Assembly: GCF_035920365.1 (NCBI RefSeq) | Contig: NZ_CP109150.1 | Span: 1,550,001-1,614,000, forward strand | From: Micromonospora sp. NBC_01740 | Lineage (GTDB): Bacteria > Actinomycetota > Actinomycetes > Mycobacteriales > Micromonosporaceae | DNA length: 64,000 nucleotides | Direction of reading: 5' to 3' | Shown here: piece after piece, positions 48,832 to 57,415 of the stretch | How positions within the stretch are numbered: position 1 is the stretch's first letter | How the letters are laid out: each line of letters starts with the position of its first letter | Notes under the pieces: generated by a model | Seen by the model: only the letters and a program-made list of their open reading frames with translations | Databases searched by the model: none | What the model was told of the DNA's origin: nothing | Made by a program: the position numbers and the translations under genes

Positions 48832-49473
48832 GTGGCTGGCAGGCACTCCCGTACCCGCATGTTCTCCTCGCCGGCCGGCATCGCGGCCACCGCAGCGGTC
48901 GGGGTCGCCCTCGCCGTGGGCGGCACCGTCGGCGCCGTCCAGCTGACCTCGGACGCGGAGCCCGCCCGGCCGACCGCGGTCGACCTCGCGCCCACCGGCC
49001 TGCCGACCAGCGCGGCCCCCAGCTCCCCGGCCACCCCGCCGGCCGCCTCGCCGAGCGCCAGCGCGTCGCCGAGCGCGACCGCCGCCCCCAAGGCCAGCCG
49101 GTCCGCCCAGGCCCCCTCCCGGAGCAAGCCACGCACCGCGGCGCCGAAACCCACCGCGACGAAGAAGAGCAGCACCGCCCGCCCGGTCGTCGACAGCGGC
49201 TCGTGCGGCGCGTCGTTCTACTCCGAGGGGCAGCTCACCGCCAACGGCGAGAACTTCGATCCGTCCGCGCTGACCGCCGCCCACAAGACCCTGCCGTTCA
49301 ACACGAAGGTCCGGGTCACCAACCCGGCGAACGGCAAGTCCGTGACGGTACGCGTCAACGACCGTGGCCCGTTCATCGAGGGGCGTTGCCTCGACCTGTC
49401 CCGGGCCGCGTTCGCCCAGATCGCCTCGCTCGACGCCGGCCACGTGGAGGTCCGCTACGAGGTGCTCGGCTGA
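48832..49473 (+). CDS. secreted RlpA-like double-psi beta-barrel protein
   Basis: 213 aa, GTG 48832 with AAAGGA eight bases upstream. A signal peptide or membrane anchor (residues 10-40, IAATAAVGVALAVGGTVG) is followed by an 85-residue Pro/Ala/Ser/Lys linker and a C-terminal RlpA/expansin-like barrel: GASFYSEGQLTANGENFDPSALTAAHKTLPFNTKVRV, then VRVNDRGPFIEGRCLDLSRAAF. It probably acts on peptidoglycan glycan strands, as RlpA does. Mature protein is wall-associated. Confidence 0.85.
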   Translation: MAGRHSRTRMFSSPAGIAATAAVGVALAVGGTVGAVQLTSDAEPARPTAVDLAPTGLPTSAAPSSPATPPAASPSASASPSATAAPKASRSAQAPSRSKPRTAAPKPTATKKSSTARPVVDSGSCGASFYSEGQLTANGENFDPSALTAAHKTLPFNTKVRVTNPANGKSVTVRVNDRGPFIEGRCLDLSRAAFAQIASLDAGHVEVRYEVLG

Positions 49474-49573
49474 GCGCCGGCCGGGTGGCGATCGGTCCGG
49501 CGACACGATCCGGGTGGGCAGAACATCCTCGGACGACGGGCCAGGTTCATTCACCCGCTCACGTCCATCAGGC

Positions 49574-50701
49574 ATGCTGTCCCTCGTACGCACGCGACCC
49601 TTCCAGTCGGGCCCCGGCCCACTGAGCCCCGGATCCCGCGCCGGCCTCGGCGCGGCCTTCGTCCTGCTCGCGATCGTCTCGGCCGTGGAACTGGCCGACG
49701 GCCGTCCGGCGAACTACATCGCGCTCATGGTGGCCGCGCCGTTCCTGACCGCCGCGCTGGCGTCGTGGCGGATCGTGCTCGGCGTGGGCCTGGCCGCCAC
49801 GGCCCTGGGCACCGGCTTCGCGCTCTGGGAGGCGACCGCGGCGCTGCCCACCACGGTCGCCGTCGCGGGCATCGCGCTGGGCACCGCCATCGCGGTGGCC
49901 ACGGCGGCCGTACGGCAGCGGCAGGCCGAACGCATCGCCGAGCTGTCCCGGCTGGCCTCGGTCGCCCAGCAGGCAGTGCTGCGCCCGCTCGGGCCGCAGG
50001 TCGGCACGCTCTCGGTGGCCGCCAGGTACATCTCGTCCACCGCCACCGCCGAGATCGGCGGTGACCTGTACGAGGCGGTCGACACGCCGTACGGGGTGCG
50101 GATGATCATCGGCGACGTGCGGGGCAAGGGCCTAGACGCGGTGCGGCTCGCCAGCATCGTGCTGGGTTCGTACCGGCACGTGGCGTACGAGCGGGCGGAC
50201 CTGCGGGCCGTCGTGACCGACCTGGACCGGGCGGTGGCCCGGAGCGTGGGTGACGAGGACTTCGTCACCGCCGCGCTGGTCGAGGAGCGGGGCGGGACGC
50301 TCACCATCGTCAACTGCGGCCACCCGCCGCCGCTGCTGCTGCGCCGGGGCGCCGTCATCCCGCTCGAACCGCCGGCCCCCGCCCCGCCGCTGGGCTTCAT
50401 GCCGGTGGTACGCCCCCGGGTCGAGCGGCTGGAGCCCGGCGACCGGCTGCTGCTCTTCACCGACGGGCTCGGCGAGGCCCGCCGGGACGGGGAGTTCTTT
50501 CCGACCGCCGACCGGGCCTGGCGGCTGCTCGGCCACGGCACCGTCGGCGACGGGCTCGCCTCGCTGGAGACCGCCCTGGTCGAGTGGGTGCACGGCCGGC
50601 TCGACGACGACATCGCCCTGGTCCTGATGGAGTACACGGGCTCGCGCGGCGCCGCCACGGTGGCCGTCCCCAGCTGGGAAGTCGGCGCGGCCGAGAGCTG
50701 A
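49574..50701 (+). CDS. membrane SpoIIE-type PP2C serine phosphatase
   Basis: 375 aa, ATG 49574. Three or four membrane segments in residues 25-115 are followed by a short coiled coil (VRQRQAERIAELSRLASVAQQAVL) and the SpoIIE domain (about 130-360): EIGGDLYEAVDTPYGVRMIIGDVRGKGLDAVRLAS, TIVNCGHPPPLLL, DRLLLFTDGLGEARRDGEFF, DDIALVLMEY. Metal-binding Asp residues are present. It probably dephosphorylates an anti-sigma-factor antagonist in a partner-switching pathway; no such partner is encoded nearby. Confidence 0.88.
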   Translation: MLSLVRTRPFQSGPGPLSPGSRAGLGAAFVLLAIVSAVELADGRPANYIALMVAAPFLTAALASWRIVLGVGLAATALGTGFALWEATAALPTTVAVAGIALGTAIAVATAAVRQRQAERIAELSRLASVAQQAVLRPLGPQVGTLSVAARYISSTATAEIGGDLYEAVDTPYGVRMIIGDVRGKGLDAVRLASIVLGSYRHVAYERADLRAVVTDLDRAVARSVGDEDFVTAALVEERGGTLTIVNCGHPPPLLLRRGAVIPLEPPAPAPPLGFMPVVRPRVERLEPGDRLLLFTDGLGEARRDGEFFPTADRAWRLLGHGTVGDGLASLETALVEWVHGRLDDDIALVLMEYTGSRGAATVAVPSWEVGAAES

Positions 50702-50774
50702 GCCGGGGCCGCTCGGCGCCCGCCTTCGCAACCCGAACGACAAGTGTGTAATCGCCGTCACTTCGGTGATCGGC

Positions 50775-50825
50775 TTGTCGCTGCCTACCCATCGGTAATA
50801 CAGTCTGGAGTTACTGATCGGTAAC
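50775..50825 (+). promoter_or_regulatory. fadE5 promoter with TetR-type operator
   Basis: -35 TTGTCG (50775-50780), 18-bp spacer, -10 TACAGT (50799-50804). Just downstream lies GTTAC-TGATCG-GTAAC (50810-50825), a dyad of the kind bound by TetR-family fatty-acid regulators. A related half-site ATCGGTAAT overlaps the -10. Confidence 0.6.
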
Positions 50826-50852
50826 ACCTGTCCGGAAGCGGGGCCAGCGAGC

Positions 50853-52709
50853 ATGACCCACTACAAGAGCAACCTTCGGGACCTCGAGTTCAACCTCTTC
50901 GAGGTCTTCGGGGCGGACCAGGCGTTCAGCCAGGAGCCGTACACGGACCTGGACGTCGACACCGCACGCGACATCCTCGCCGAGGTCGACCGCCTCGCCC
51001 GTGAGGATCTGGCCGCCAGCTACACGGACAGCGACCGCAACCCGCCGGTCTTCGACCCGGCCACGCACACCGCGCCGCTGCCGGAGTCGTTCAAGAAGTC
51101 GTACCGGGCGTTCATGAACTCCGAGTTCTGGCGGCTGGAGCTCCCGACGGAGCTGGACGGCAGCAACGCGCCCCGGGCGCTCGTGTGGTCTCTCGCCGAG
51201 CTGATCCTCGGCGCCAACGCGGCCGTGTGGATGTACTCCTCCGGACCGTCCTTCGCGCACGTGCTGCACGTCGAGGGCACCGAGCAGCAGAAGCGGTGGG
51301 CGAAGCTCTTCGCCGACAAGCAGTGGGGCTCCACGATGGTGCTCACCGAGCCGGACGCCGGCTCGGACGTGGGCGCCGGCCGGGCCCGCGCCATCCAGCA
51401 GCCCGACGGCTCCTGGCACATCGAGGGCGTGAAGCGCTTCATCACGTCCGCCGAGCACGACCTGAGCGACAACATCATCCACTACGTGCTGGCCCGCCCG
51501 GTCGGCGTCGAGGGCGTCGGTGGCCCGGGCACCAAGGGCCTCTCCCTCTTCGTGGTGCCGAAGTACCACTTCGACGAGAACACCGGTGAGCTGGGCGAGC
51601 GCAACGGCGTCTTCGCCACCAACGTCGAGCACAAGATGGGCCTGAAGGTCTCCAACACCTGCGAGGTGACCTTCGGCGAGCACGGCGTACCGGCCAAGGG
51701 CTGGCTGCTGGGCGAGAAGCACGAGGGCATCCGGCAGATGTTCATGATCATCGAGAACGCCCGGATGATGGTCGGCACCAAGGCCATCGCCACCCTCTCG
51801 ACCGGCTACCTGAACGCCCTGGAGTACGCCAAGAGCCGGGTGCAGGGCGCCGACCTGACCCAGATGGCGGACAAGACCGCGCCGCGCGTCACGATCACCC
51901 ACCACCCGGACGTCCGCCGCTCGCTGCTGCTGCAGAAGGCGTACGCCGAGGGCCTGCGCGCCCTGGTCTGCTACACCGCCACCTGGCAGGACAAGGTCGC
52001 CATCGCCGAGGCGGCGGGCGACGAGAAGGCGACCAAGCTCGCCAAGCGGGTCAACGACCTGCTCCTCCCGCTGGTCAAGGGCGTCGGCTCGGAGCGGGCG
52101 TACGAGCTGCTCGGGCACGAGTCGCTGCAGACCTTCGGTGGCTCCGGCTTCCTCCAGGACTACCCCCTGGAGCAGTACGTCCGGGATGCGAAGATCGACA
52201 CCCTCTACGAGGGCACGACGGCGATCCAGAGCCTCGATCTCATCTTCCGGAAGATCGTCCGGGACAACGGCAAGGCCCTGATGGCGGTCGCCGGCGAGAT
52301 CCAGGAGTTCATCGCCACCGAGGCCGGCAACGGTCAGCTCAAGGAGGAGCGGCTGGCGCTGGGCAAGGCGCTCGCCGAGATCCAGAACATGCTGGGCGTC
52401 ATGACCGGCTGGCTGGGCGAAGCGCAGGGCGGCGACACCCGGGCGCTCTACAAGGTCGGCCTGAGCAGCCGCCGCTTCCTGCTGGCGATCGGCGACCTGG
52501 TCGTCGGTTGGCTGCTCCAGAAGCAGGCCGACGTGGCCCTGAAGGCCCTGGCCGGCGAGGTCTCCGCCGCCAACAAGGCGTTCTACACCGGCAAGGTGGC
52601 CGCCGCCCGGTTCTTCGCCCGCGAGGTGCTGCCCCGCATCGGCGCCGACCGGCGGATCGTCGAGAGCACCGACCTGGACGTCATGGACCTCCCGGAGGAA
52701 GCCTTCTGA
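50853..52709 (+). CDS. fadE5: FadE5-like acyl-CoA dehydrogenase
   Basis: 618 aa. The start [23 protein letters not shown] is nearly that of mycobacterial FadE5 (about 611 aa). An N-terminal helical domain, the FAD-binding middle ([33 protein letters not shown]), and a C-terminal helical domain with the catalytic Glu in [14 protein letters not shown] are followed by the extra C-terminal domain of this subgroup (about 470-600). It oxidises long-chain acyl-CoA in beta-oxidation and passes electrons to ETF, then probably to EtfD (3791). A palindromic operator lies 28-43 bp upstream. Confidence 0.93.
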   Translation: MTHYKSNLRDLEFNLFEVFGADQAFSQEPYTDLDVDTARDILAEVDRLAREDLAASYTDSDRNPPVFDPATHTAPLPESFKKSYRAFMNSEFWRLELPTELDGSNAPRALVWSLAELILGANAAVWMYSSGPSFAHVLHVEGTEQQKRWAKLFADKQWGSTMVLTEPDAGSDVGAGRARAIQQPDGSWHIEGVKRFITSAEHDLSDNIIHYVLARPVGVEGVGGPGTKGLSLFVVPKYHFDENTGELGERNGVFATNVEHKMGLKVSNTCEVTFGEHGVPAKGWLLGEKHEGIRQMFMIIENARMMVGTKAIATLSTGYLNALEYAKSRVQGADLTQMADKTAPRVTITHHPDVRRSLLLQKAYAEGLRALVCYTATWQDKVAIAEAAGDEKATKLAKRVNDLLLPLVKGVGSERAYELLGHESLQTFGGSGFLQDYPLEQYVRDAKIDTLYEGTTAIQSLDLIFRKIVRDNGKALMAVAGEIQEFIATEAGNGQLKEERLALGKALAEIQNMLGVMTGWLGEAQGGDTRALYKVGLSSRRFLLAIGDLVVGWLLQKQADVALKALAGEVSAANKAFYTGKVAAARFFAREVLPRIGADRRIVESTDLDVMDLPEEAF

Positions 52710-52770
52710 GGTACGCCGTAGCGCGCCACGGCGCGGCGGCGGGGTCGGGAACGACCCGGAGATGATCGGC

Positions 52771-52806
52771 ACGACGGCCGGCGGGCAACAGCTCGCCGGC
52801 CGTCGT
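52771..52806 (+). terminator. hairpin terminator after fadE5
   Basis: 13-bp perfect stem (52771-52783 with 52794-52806). Confidence 0.75.
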
Positions 52807-52886
52807 CGTCCACCCGCCGGCCGGCCCCGAAACCGCCCCGGGCGTCGCCGAAGGTGTCGTCGGAGGCACGCGAGTCACCCCCGAAA

Positions 52887-53065
52887 GAGCGTGCTCCCGC
52901 CGCCTCCGCCCCTCGCGCCAGCGCGCTCCGCGCTGCCAGCGCCCCCTCGCGCGAGCGTGCTCCCGCTGCCTCCGCCCCTCCGCCCCTCCGCCCCTCCGCC
53001 CCTCCGCGCGAGCCTGGTCTCGCTGCCTCCGACCGTCGCGAGCCTGGTTCGCTGCCTTTCGTCGG
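52887..53065. repeat. degenerate tandem repeat, CGAGCGTGCTCCCGCTGCC/CGCCCCTC type
   Basis: About four diverged units beginning GAGCGTGCTCCCGC or GCGAGCCTGGT, plus a run of the 8-mer CGCCCCTC four times (about 52975-53008). Confidence 0.6.
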
Positions 53066-53156
53066 CGGCCCGCACCCTGCACCACGAGGGCACGTCAGGT
53101 CGCCGCCCGGCGCTGTCCACCCCACCCCACCCCACCCCCCCCGCCGCGCCGCGCAC

Positions 53157-53217
53157 GTTGATCATGAAGTTATGGCCTACGGAAAGCGCATTCCAAGGCA
53201 ATAACCTCATGATCAAC
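53157..53217. repeat. 61-bp palindromic REP/MITE-like unit
   Basis: Imperfect inverted repeat of about 25 bp: GTTGATCATGAAGTTATGGC at the left, its complement with a few changes at the right, loop about ten bases. Sequences starting GTTGATCATGA-GTTAT recur in Micromonosporaceae intergenic DNA as far as I recall. Confidence 0.7.
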
Positions 53218-53372
53218 ACCGAAAAGGGTGCGGAAGTGCGGGCAGGGGCGCGGCCGGGCCTGGGCGGGGCTGAGGCGGGGCTGGGCCCAGGTCGGGTGCG
53301 GAGTGGGTCTGGGATCAAGCCGACCACGCAGCGTCATCAATCGGCCGCCTCTCCGACTTGCCCCTCGCCGCC

Positions 53373-53441
53373 CTTTGCTCTGCATCCACGGAGGCGCCAG
53401 CAACTCTGGGTGCCTGTTGCGTCCATGGATGCAGAGCAAAG
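53373..53441. repeat. 69-bp palindromic REP/MITE-like unit
   Basis: CTTTGCTCTGCATCCA (53373-53388) and TGGATGCAGAGCAAAG (53426-53441) form a perfect 16-bp stem; an inner GCAAC/GTTGC stem lies inside. Confidence 0.7.
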
Positions 53442-53760
53442 CGTCTGGGGAGGGGTGCCGGTGGGGGTGTCGGTCGCATCCAGTGGTTAGCAATTAGGCA
53501 TGATGCCCGTTTTTGCGGGCGGTGCTGCCTGGTGGCCGTAGTTACGGCGAGTAGCGGCACGGATTTTGGGGTTGCAGTCACCGTGTGCAGTCGTGGCGGC
53601 GCAATCGGGTCGGTCCGGAAGAGCGGTGGCTGGCCCGCCGGTGTGGGTTCCGCCAGCTATTCGGGGACGCCATCCGGGTAGCCGGGCGGTGTGGCGGGTA
53701 ACCGTCGCGAGGCCACGTCAGAGAACGCCCAGAGCCACCGCACGGGGGAGTGCAGCGCAC

Positions 53761-54030
53761 ATGGGCATTGGTAGCGGAATCTTCCTGATCGCCATCGGCG
53801 CGATCCTGACCTTCGCCATCAGAGCCAACGTCTGGTGGGTCGACCTGCGCGCGGTCGGCTGGGTGTTCATCCTGGCCGGGCTGGGCGTCCTGCTCACCAC
53901 GCTCTGGTTCTGGCAGGACCGGCGGAAGCGGGCGCGGACCCTGATCGTCGAGGAGAACCGGCTCTCGCACCCGACCGCGATGATGCCGCCGCCGCCCGAT
54001 CCGCCGCCGCCGACGGCACCACCGTCCTGA
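53761..54030 (+). CDS. DUF6458 family small membrane protein
   Basis: 89 aa, ATG 53761. MGIGSGIFLIAIGAILTFAI, a short loop with WWVDLRAVGW, and a second segment (FILAGLGVLLTTLWFW) are the DUF6458 layout, followed by a basic patch and a Pro-rich tail. Function unknown. A close paralogue is at 54741, with the same GSIFLIALGAI opening. Confidence 0.88.
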   Translation: MGIGSGIFLIAIGAILTFAIRANVWWVDLRAVGWVFILAGLGVLLTTLWFWQDRRKRARTLIVEENRLSHPTAMMPPPPDPPPPTAPPS

Positions 54031-54085
54031 GCCACCACTGGTGGCGTCACCGTCTTGAGCCACCCGCCACGTACCGGCGGGTGGC

Positions 54086-54625
54086 TCAGCCGCGTGCGGT
54101 GTGGCGGTCGGTGATCGGTGCCCTGCGAGGGCCCAGTTCCGGCCAGTCGACGTCGGGCCGGTGCACCACCACGTCGCTGGTGCCCAACCCGTCCTGGTCC
54201 GCCCGCTCCGGGTCGAGCAGCGCCGAGAGGAGCGAGATGCCCGGGTTGTGCGCGATCAGCAGCACCGTACGGGCGGTCGGGTCGACGTCCCGGACCAGCG
54301 TCAGCAGGTCCTCCGGGTGCGCCTCGTACGCGTCGGCCTCGTAGCGCACGACGGGAGCGGGGCCGGCCGAGCCGCCCTCCGGTGGGGAGCCGGTCATGCC
54401 CATCGCCACGCCGTGCCACGTCTCCCGGGTGCGCCGGGCGGCCGAGCAGATGACCACGTCCGGCAGCAGGTCGTGCTTGGCCAGCCAGGCGCCGGCCGCG
54501 GCCGCGTCGGCCTGACCCCGTACGGCCAGGGGACGCTGCACGTCCGGCACCACCTCGCCGGGCGGCTCAGCCTTGGCGTGCCGGAGCAGTACCAGCGTGC
54601 GTCCCCGGGCGGAAGCGTCGGTCAT
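54086..54625 (-). CDS. SixA-type histidine phosphatase
   Basis: 179 aa. The RHG motif is LVLLRHAKAEPPG, followed by RPLAVRGQADAAAAGAWL, DVVICSAARRTRETW and the second catalytic His in VLLIAHNPGISLLSALL. SixA removes phosphate from phosphohistidine (HPt domains or NPr); members of this branch act on unknown substrates. It lies between the two DUF6458 genes on the opposite strand. Confidence 0.88.
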   Translation of the reverse strand: MTDASARGRTLVLLRHAKAEPPGEVVPDVQRPLAVRGQADAAAAGAWLAKHDLLPDVVICSAARRTRETWHGVAMGMTGSPPEGGSAGPAPVVRYEADAYEAHPEDLLTLVRDVDPTARTVLLIAHNPGISLLSALLDPERADQDGLGTSDVVVHRPDVDWPELGPRRAPITDRHTARG

Positions 54626-54740
54626 GTCCTCAGCTTGCCCGATTGGCGATCAGAGCGCTTGGGTAAGTCGATGGGTGCCGCAACCTCACCGATGGCCGCG
54701 GCGGAAGAAAACGCCAGGGGACAGCCGAGGAGGCGACGAG

Positions 54741-55025
54741 ATGGGCTTTGGTGGCAGTATCTTCCTGATCGCGTTGGGTGCGATCTTCGCGTTCGCCGTG
54801 GAGGCGGATCTGGGCTGGCTCAACCTGGCCGTGGTGGGCTGGGTGCTGATGCTCGCCGGCGTGGCCGGTCTGCTGCTCACCCTCCACTTCTGGAACTCGC
54901 GCCGTCGGGCCGTGGTCGCCCCGGTGCGCGGTGAGCGCGTGGTCGCCGAGCAGGTCGTGCCGGTGCGGGACGACCGGGTCGTGGAGGAGTACCGCGAGGT
55001 GCGTCAGCCGCGCCGGACCGTCTGA
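54741..55025 (+). CDS. DUF6458 family small membrane protein
   Basis: 94 aa, ATG 54741 with GAGGAGG seven bases upstream. Two membrane segments (GGSIFLIALGAIFAFAV and VVGWVLMLAGVAGLLLTLHFW) around LGWLNL, then a charged tail (VRGERVVAEQVVPVRDDRVVEEYREV). Function unknown. Paralogue of the gene at 53761 with a different tail. Confidence 0.88.
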   Translation: MGFGGSIFLIALGAIFAFAVEADLGWLNLAVVGWVLMLAGVAGLLLTLHFWNSRRRAVVAPVRGERVVAEQVVPVRDDRVVEEYREVRQPRRTV

Positions 55026-55049
55026 CGTCAGGACGGGACAGCTTCTTTT

Positions 55050-55081
55050 CCGGGGGCTCCGCCAGGCGGCGGGGCCCCCGG
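55050..55081. terminator. bidirectional hairpin terminator
   Basis: 14-bp stem (55050-55063 with 55068-55081, one G-T pair), loop AGGC, between convergent genes; a TTCTTTT stretch lies on the left side. Confidence 0.75.
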
Positions 55082-55092
55082 ATGCGTGTCCG

Positions 55093-55770
55093 TCAGGCGA
55101 AGAGGGCGAAGTAGATGGCGATGTGGTGGCAGAGCGCGGCCACGAGCGTGCAGGCGTGGAAGAACTCGTGGTGGCCGAAGACGGTGGGCCAGGGGTTGGG
55201 CCGGCGGAGCGCGTAGAAGACCGCGCCGACGCTGTAGATCGCGCCGCCCACGATGAGCAGCACCAGGGCGGTGACGCCCCCCTGGTGCAGGATGTCAGGC
55301 AGCATCGCGACCGAGACCCAGCCGAGCGCCAGGTAGAGCGGCGCGGAGACCCAGCGCGGGGCGTGCGGCCAGACCAGCTTGACCGCCACGCCGGCGAGCG
55401 CACCGCCCCAGACCAGCGCCAGCATGATCGTGGCCGGTCGGGGTTCCAGCAGCAGTACGCAGAACGGCGTGTAGGTGCCGGCGATGAACACGAAGATCAT
55501 CGAATGGTCCATCCGGCGCATGATCTGGTAGCCGCGCTCGGACCACACCCGCCGGTGATAGAGCGCGCTCGTGCCGAAGAGCCCGCAGACCGTCAGGCTG
55601 TAGATGAGGCAACTGACCAGCGGGGCCCAGCCGGGCCGGGTGGCGGCGACGGCGCTGAGCACGATGCCGCAGAGTCCGGCGACGAAGAATGCGTACGTGT
55701 GGAGCCAGCCGCGCATCCGGGGCTTACCGATGTCGACCGGCTTCAGTCGAAGCGGGGCGGGGGTGGTCAC
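55093..55770 (-). CDS. TrhA/hemolysin III family membrane protein
   Basis: 225 aa, GTG 55770. Seven membrane segments and the ADIPOR/hemolysin III metal-site motifs: SALYHRR (His), MRRMDHSMIFVFIAGTYTPF (Asp/His), and FGHHEFFHACTLVAALCHHIA (HxxxH). These proteins affect membrane fluidity or act as zinc-dependent ceramidase-like enzymes. The start lies 13 bp after a TAACCTAAT stretch that could be a -10 with an almost leaderless message. Confidence 0.9.
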   Translation of the reverse strand: MTTPAPLRLKPVDIGKPRMRGWLHTYAFFVAGLCGIVLSAVAATRPGWAPLVSCLIYSLTVCGLFGTSALYHRRVWSERGYQIMRRMDHSMIFVFIAGTYTPFCVLLLEPRPATIMLALVWGGALAGVAVKLVWPHAPRWVSAPLYLALGWVSVAMLPDILHQGGVTALVLLIVGGAIYSVGAVFYALRRPNPWPTVFGHHEFFHACTLVAALCHHIAIYFALFA

Positions 55771-55877
55771 GCCATTAGGTTACGACACCGTAGGTTACTT
55801 TCAAGTAGTGCGTCCGGTCACGTGGGACGACGGTCGACCGACCCTGGTGCCATGCGCCGGTCGGGGAGTATGGCGGC

Positions 55878-56561
55878 ATGCGGATCCGACCCGTCGGTGC
55901 CCACGCCCTGCTGATCGACTGTGCCGACGCCGACCAGGTGGAGGCGTGGCGGGCCGAGCTGTGGCGGCGGCGCGAACGCGGTGAGCTGACTGCCGTCGAG
56001 ATCGTGCCGGCGGCCACCACCGTCCTGCTCGACGGGGTGCCGGACCCGGCCACGGCGGCCGCGCGGATCGCCGCGTGGCCGCCTGGACCAGCCGCACCGC
56101 GGAGCGCCGCGCCGACCGTCGCCGCCGCGCCGACCGCCGCTGCCGCGCCGACCGTCGCCGGGGAGGCTCCCGAGGCCGCGGCCGAACTGGTCGAGGTTCC
56201 GGTGACGTACGACGGGGAGGACCTGGCTCTCGTCGCCGAGCACTGGGGCGTGGACGTGCCGGCGGTGGTCGACCGGTTGCGGCGTACCCCGTTCCGGGTG
56301 GCCTTCTGCGGCTTCGCCCCCGGGTTCGCCTACCTCACCGGGCTGCCCGCCGAACTGGCGGTGCCCCGGCTGCCCACCCCGCGCTCCCGGGTGCCGGCCG
56401 GCTCGGTCGCCCTGGCCGGCCCGTACGCCGGGATCTATCCGGCGGCTTCGCCCGGCGGCTGGCTGCTGGTCGGGCGTACCACGATGGGCCTCTTCGACGT
56501 GCACGCCGACCCGCCCGCCCGGCTCACCCCGGGCACCCGCGTACGCCTGGTGGCCGCGTGA
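55878..56561 (+). CDS. pxpB: 5-oxoprolinase subunit PxpB
   Basis: 227 aa. It opens MRIRPVGAHALLIDCADADQVEAW and has the KipI/allophanate-hydrolase-subunit-1 core: VPVTYDGEDLALVAEHWGVD, VAFCGFAPGFAYLTGLP, VPRLPTPRSRVPAGSVALAGPYAGIYP and SPGGWLLVGRT. An Ala/Pro linker (about residues 70-100) is an insertion. PxpABC hydrolyses 5-oxoproline to glutamate with ATP. First gene of a three-gene operon. Confidence 0.93.
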   Translation: MRIRPVGAHALLIDCADADQVEAWRAELWRRRERGELTAVEIVPAATTVLLDGVPDPATAAARIAAWPPGPAAPRSAAPTVAAAPTAAAAPTVAGEAPEAAAELVEVPVTYDGEDLALVAEHWGVDVPAVVDRLRRTPFRVAFCGFAPGFAYLTGLPAELAVPRLPTPRSRVPAGSVALAGPYAGIYPAASPGGWLLVGRTTMGLFDVHADPPARLTPGTRVRLVAA

Positions 56562-57415
56562 CCCCGGTGGTCGAGGTGCTCCGCGCCGGGGCGCTGACCA
56601 CCGTCCAGGACCTGGGTCGGGCCGGCTGGGCGCACCTCGGCGTACCCCGGTCGGGCGCGCTCGACCCGGCGGCGCTGCGGCTGGCCAACCGGCTCGTCGG
56701 CAACCCGGAGTCCGCCGCTGGCCTGGAGATCACGATGACCGGCTGCGAGCTGCGGTTCCTCCGCGCGACGGCGGTCGCGGTGACCGGTGCCGAGGCCGCC
56801 GTGCGGGTCGGCGACCGCCCCGGTGACGTGGGTCGGCCGCTGTCGGTGCCGGCGGGCGCCGTGCTGCGGATCGGCCCGCCCCGCGATGGCCTGCGCAACT
56901 GGCTCGCGGTCGGCGGCGGGTTCGCCGTCGAGCCGGTGCTCGGCAGCCGCGCCACCGACACCCTCTCCGGGCTCGGCCCGCCGCCACTGCGCGACGGCGA
57001 CCGGTTGCCCCTGGGCGCACCGGCCGGGCCGCCCGCCCCGGTGGACGTCACCGTCGGGGCGCCCACCCCGACCGACCTGCGGCTGACCCTGCGCCTCGGC
57101 CCGCGCGACGACTGGTTCACCGCCACCGCGCTGGACCGGCTGTTCGGCAGCGCGTACACGGTGAGCCCGGTCAGCAACCGGGTCGGCGCGCGACTCACCG
57201 GCGCGGCGCTGCCCCGCGCGGTGGCCGGGGAACTGCCCAGCGAGGGCATCGTGCTCGGGGCGGTGCAGGTGCCGGCGGACGGCCAACCGTTGATCTTCCT
57301 CGCCGACCATCCGACCACCGGCGGGTACCCCGTCGTCGGGGTGGTGGACGACGTGACCCCGCTCGCGCAGGCCCGGCCAGGGACTACGGTCAGGTTCCAT
57401 GGACCTCAACGCTGA
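56558..57415 (+). CDS. pxpC: 5-oxoprolinase subunit PxpC
   Basis: 285 aa, GTG overlapping the pxpB stop by 4 bp. KipA/allophanate-hydrolase-subunit-2 family: VLRAGALTTVQDLGRAGWAHLGVPRSGALDPAALRLANRLVGN, GLEITMTGCELRF, NWLAVGGGFAVEPVLGSRATDTL, NRVGARLTG, LPSEGIVLGAVQVPADGQPLIFLADHPTTGGYPVVGVV. It ends inside the next gene (17-bp overlap). Confidence 0.94.
   Translation: MTPVVEVLRAGALTTVQDLGRAGWAHLGVPRSGALDPAALRLANRLVGNPESAAGLEITMTGCELRFLRATAVAVTGAEAAVRVGDRPGDVGRPLSVPAGAVLRIGPPRDGLRNWLAVGGGFAVEPVLGSRATDTLSGLGPPPLRDGDRLPLGAPAGPPAPVDVTVGAPTPTDLRLTLRLGPRDDWFTATALDRLFGSAYTVSPVSNRVGARLTGAALPRAVAGELPSEGIVLGAVQVPADGQPLIFLADHPTTGGYPVVGVVDDVTPLAQARPGTTVRFHGPQR

Larger units (their letters stand above)
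52710..53760. other. 1-kb repeat-rich intergenic region
   Basis: A terminator hairpin (52771-52806), a low-complexity CCTCCGCCCC-type array (52887-53065), two palindromic units (53157-53217, 53373-53441) separated by G-rich sequence, and the promoter of the first DUF6458 gene. Open frames here are long only because of base composition. Confidence 0.65.

Noticed and set aside
52860..53490. Long open frames in the fadE5 downstream region
   Set aside because: Frames exist on both strands because of C-rich low-complexity DNA and cross the palindromic repeats; no RBS or domain.
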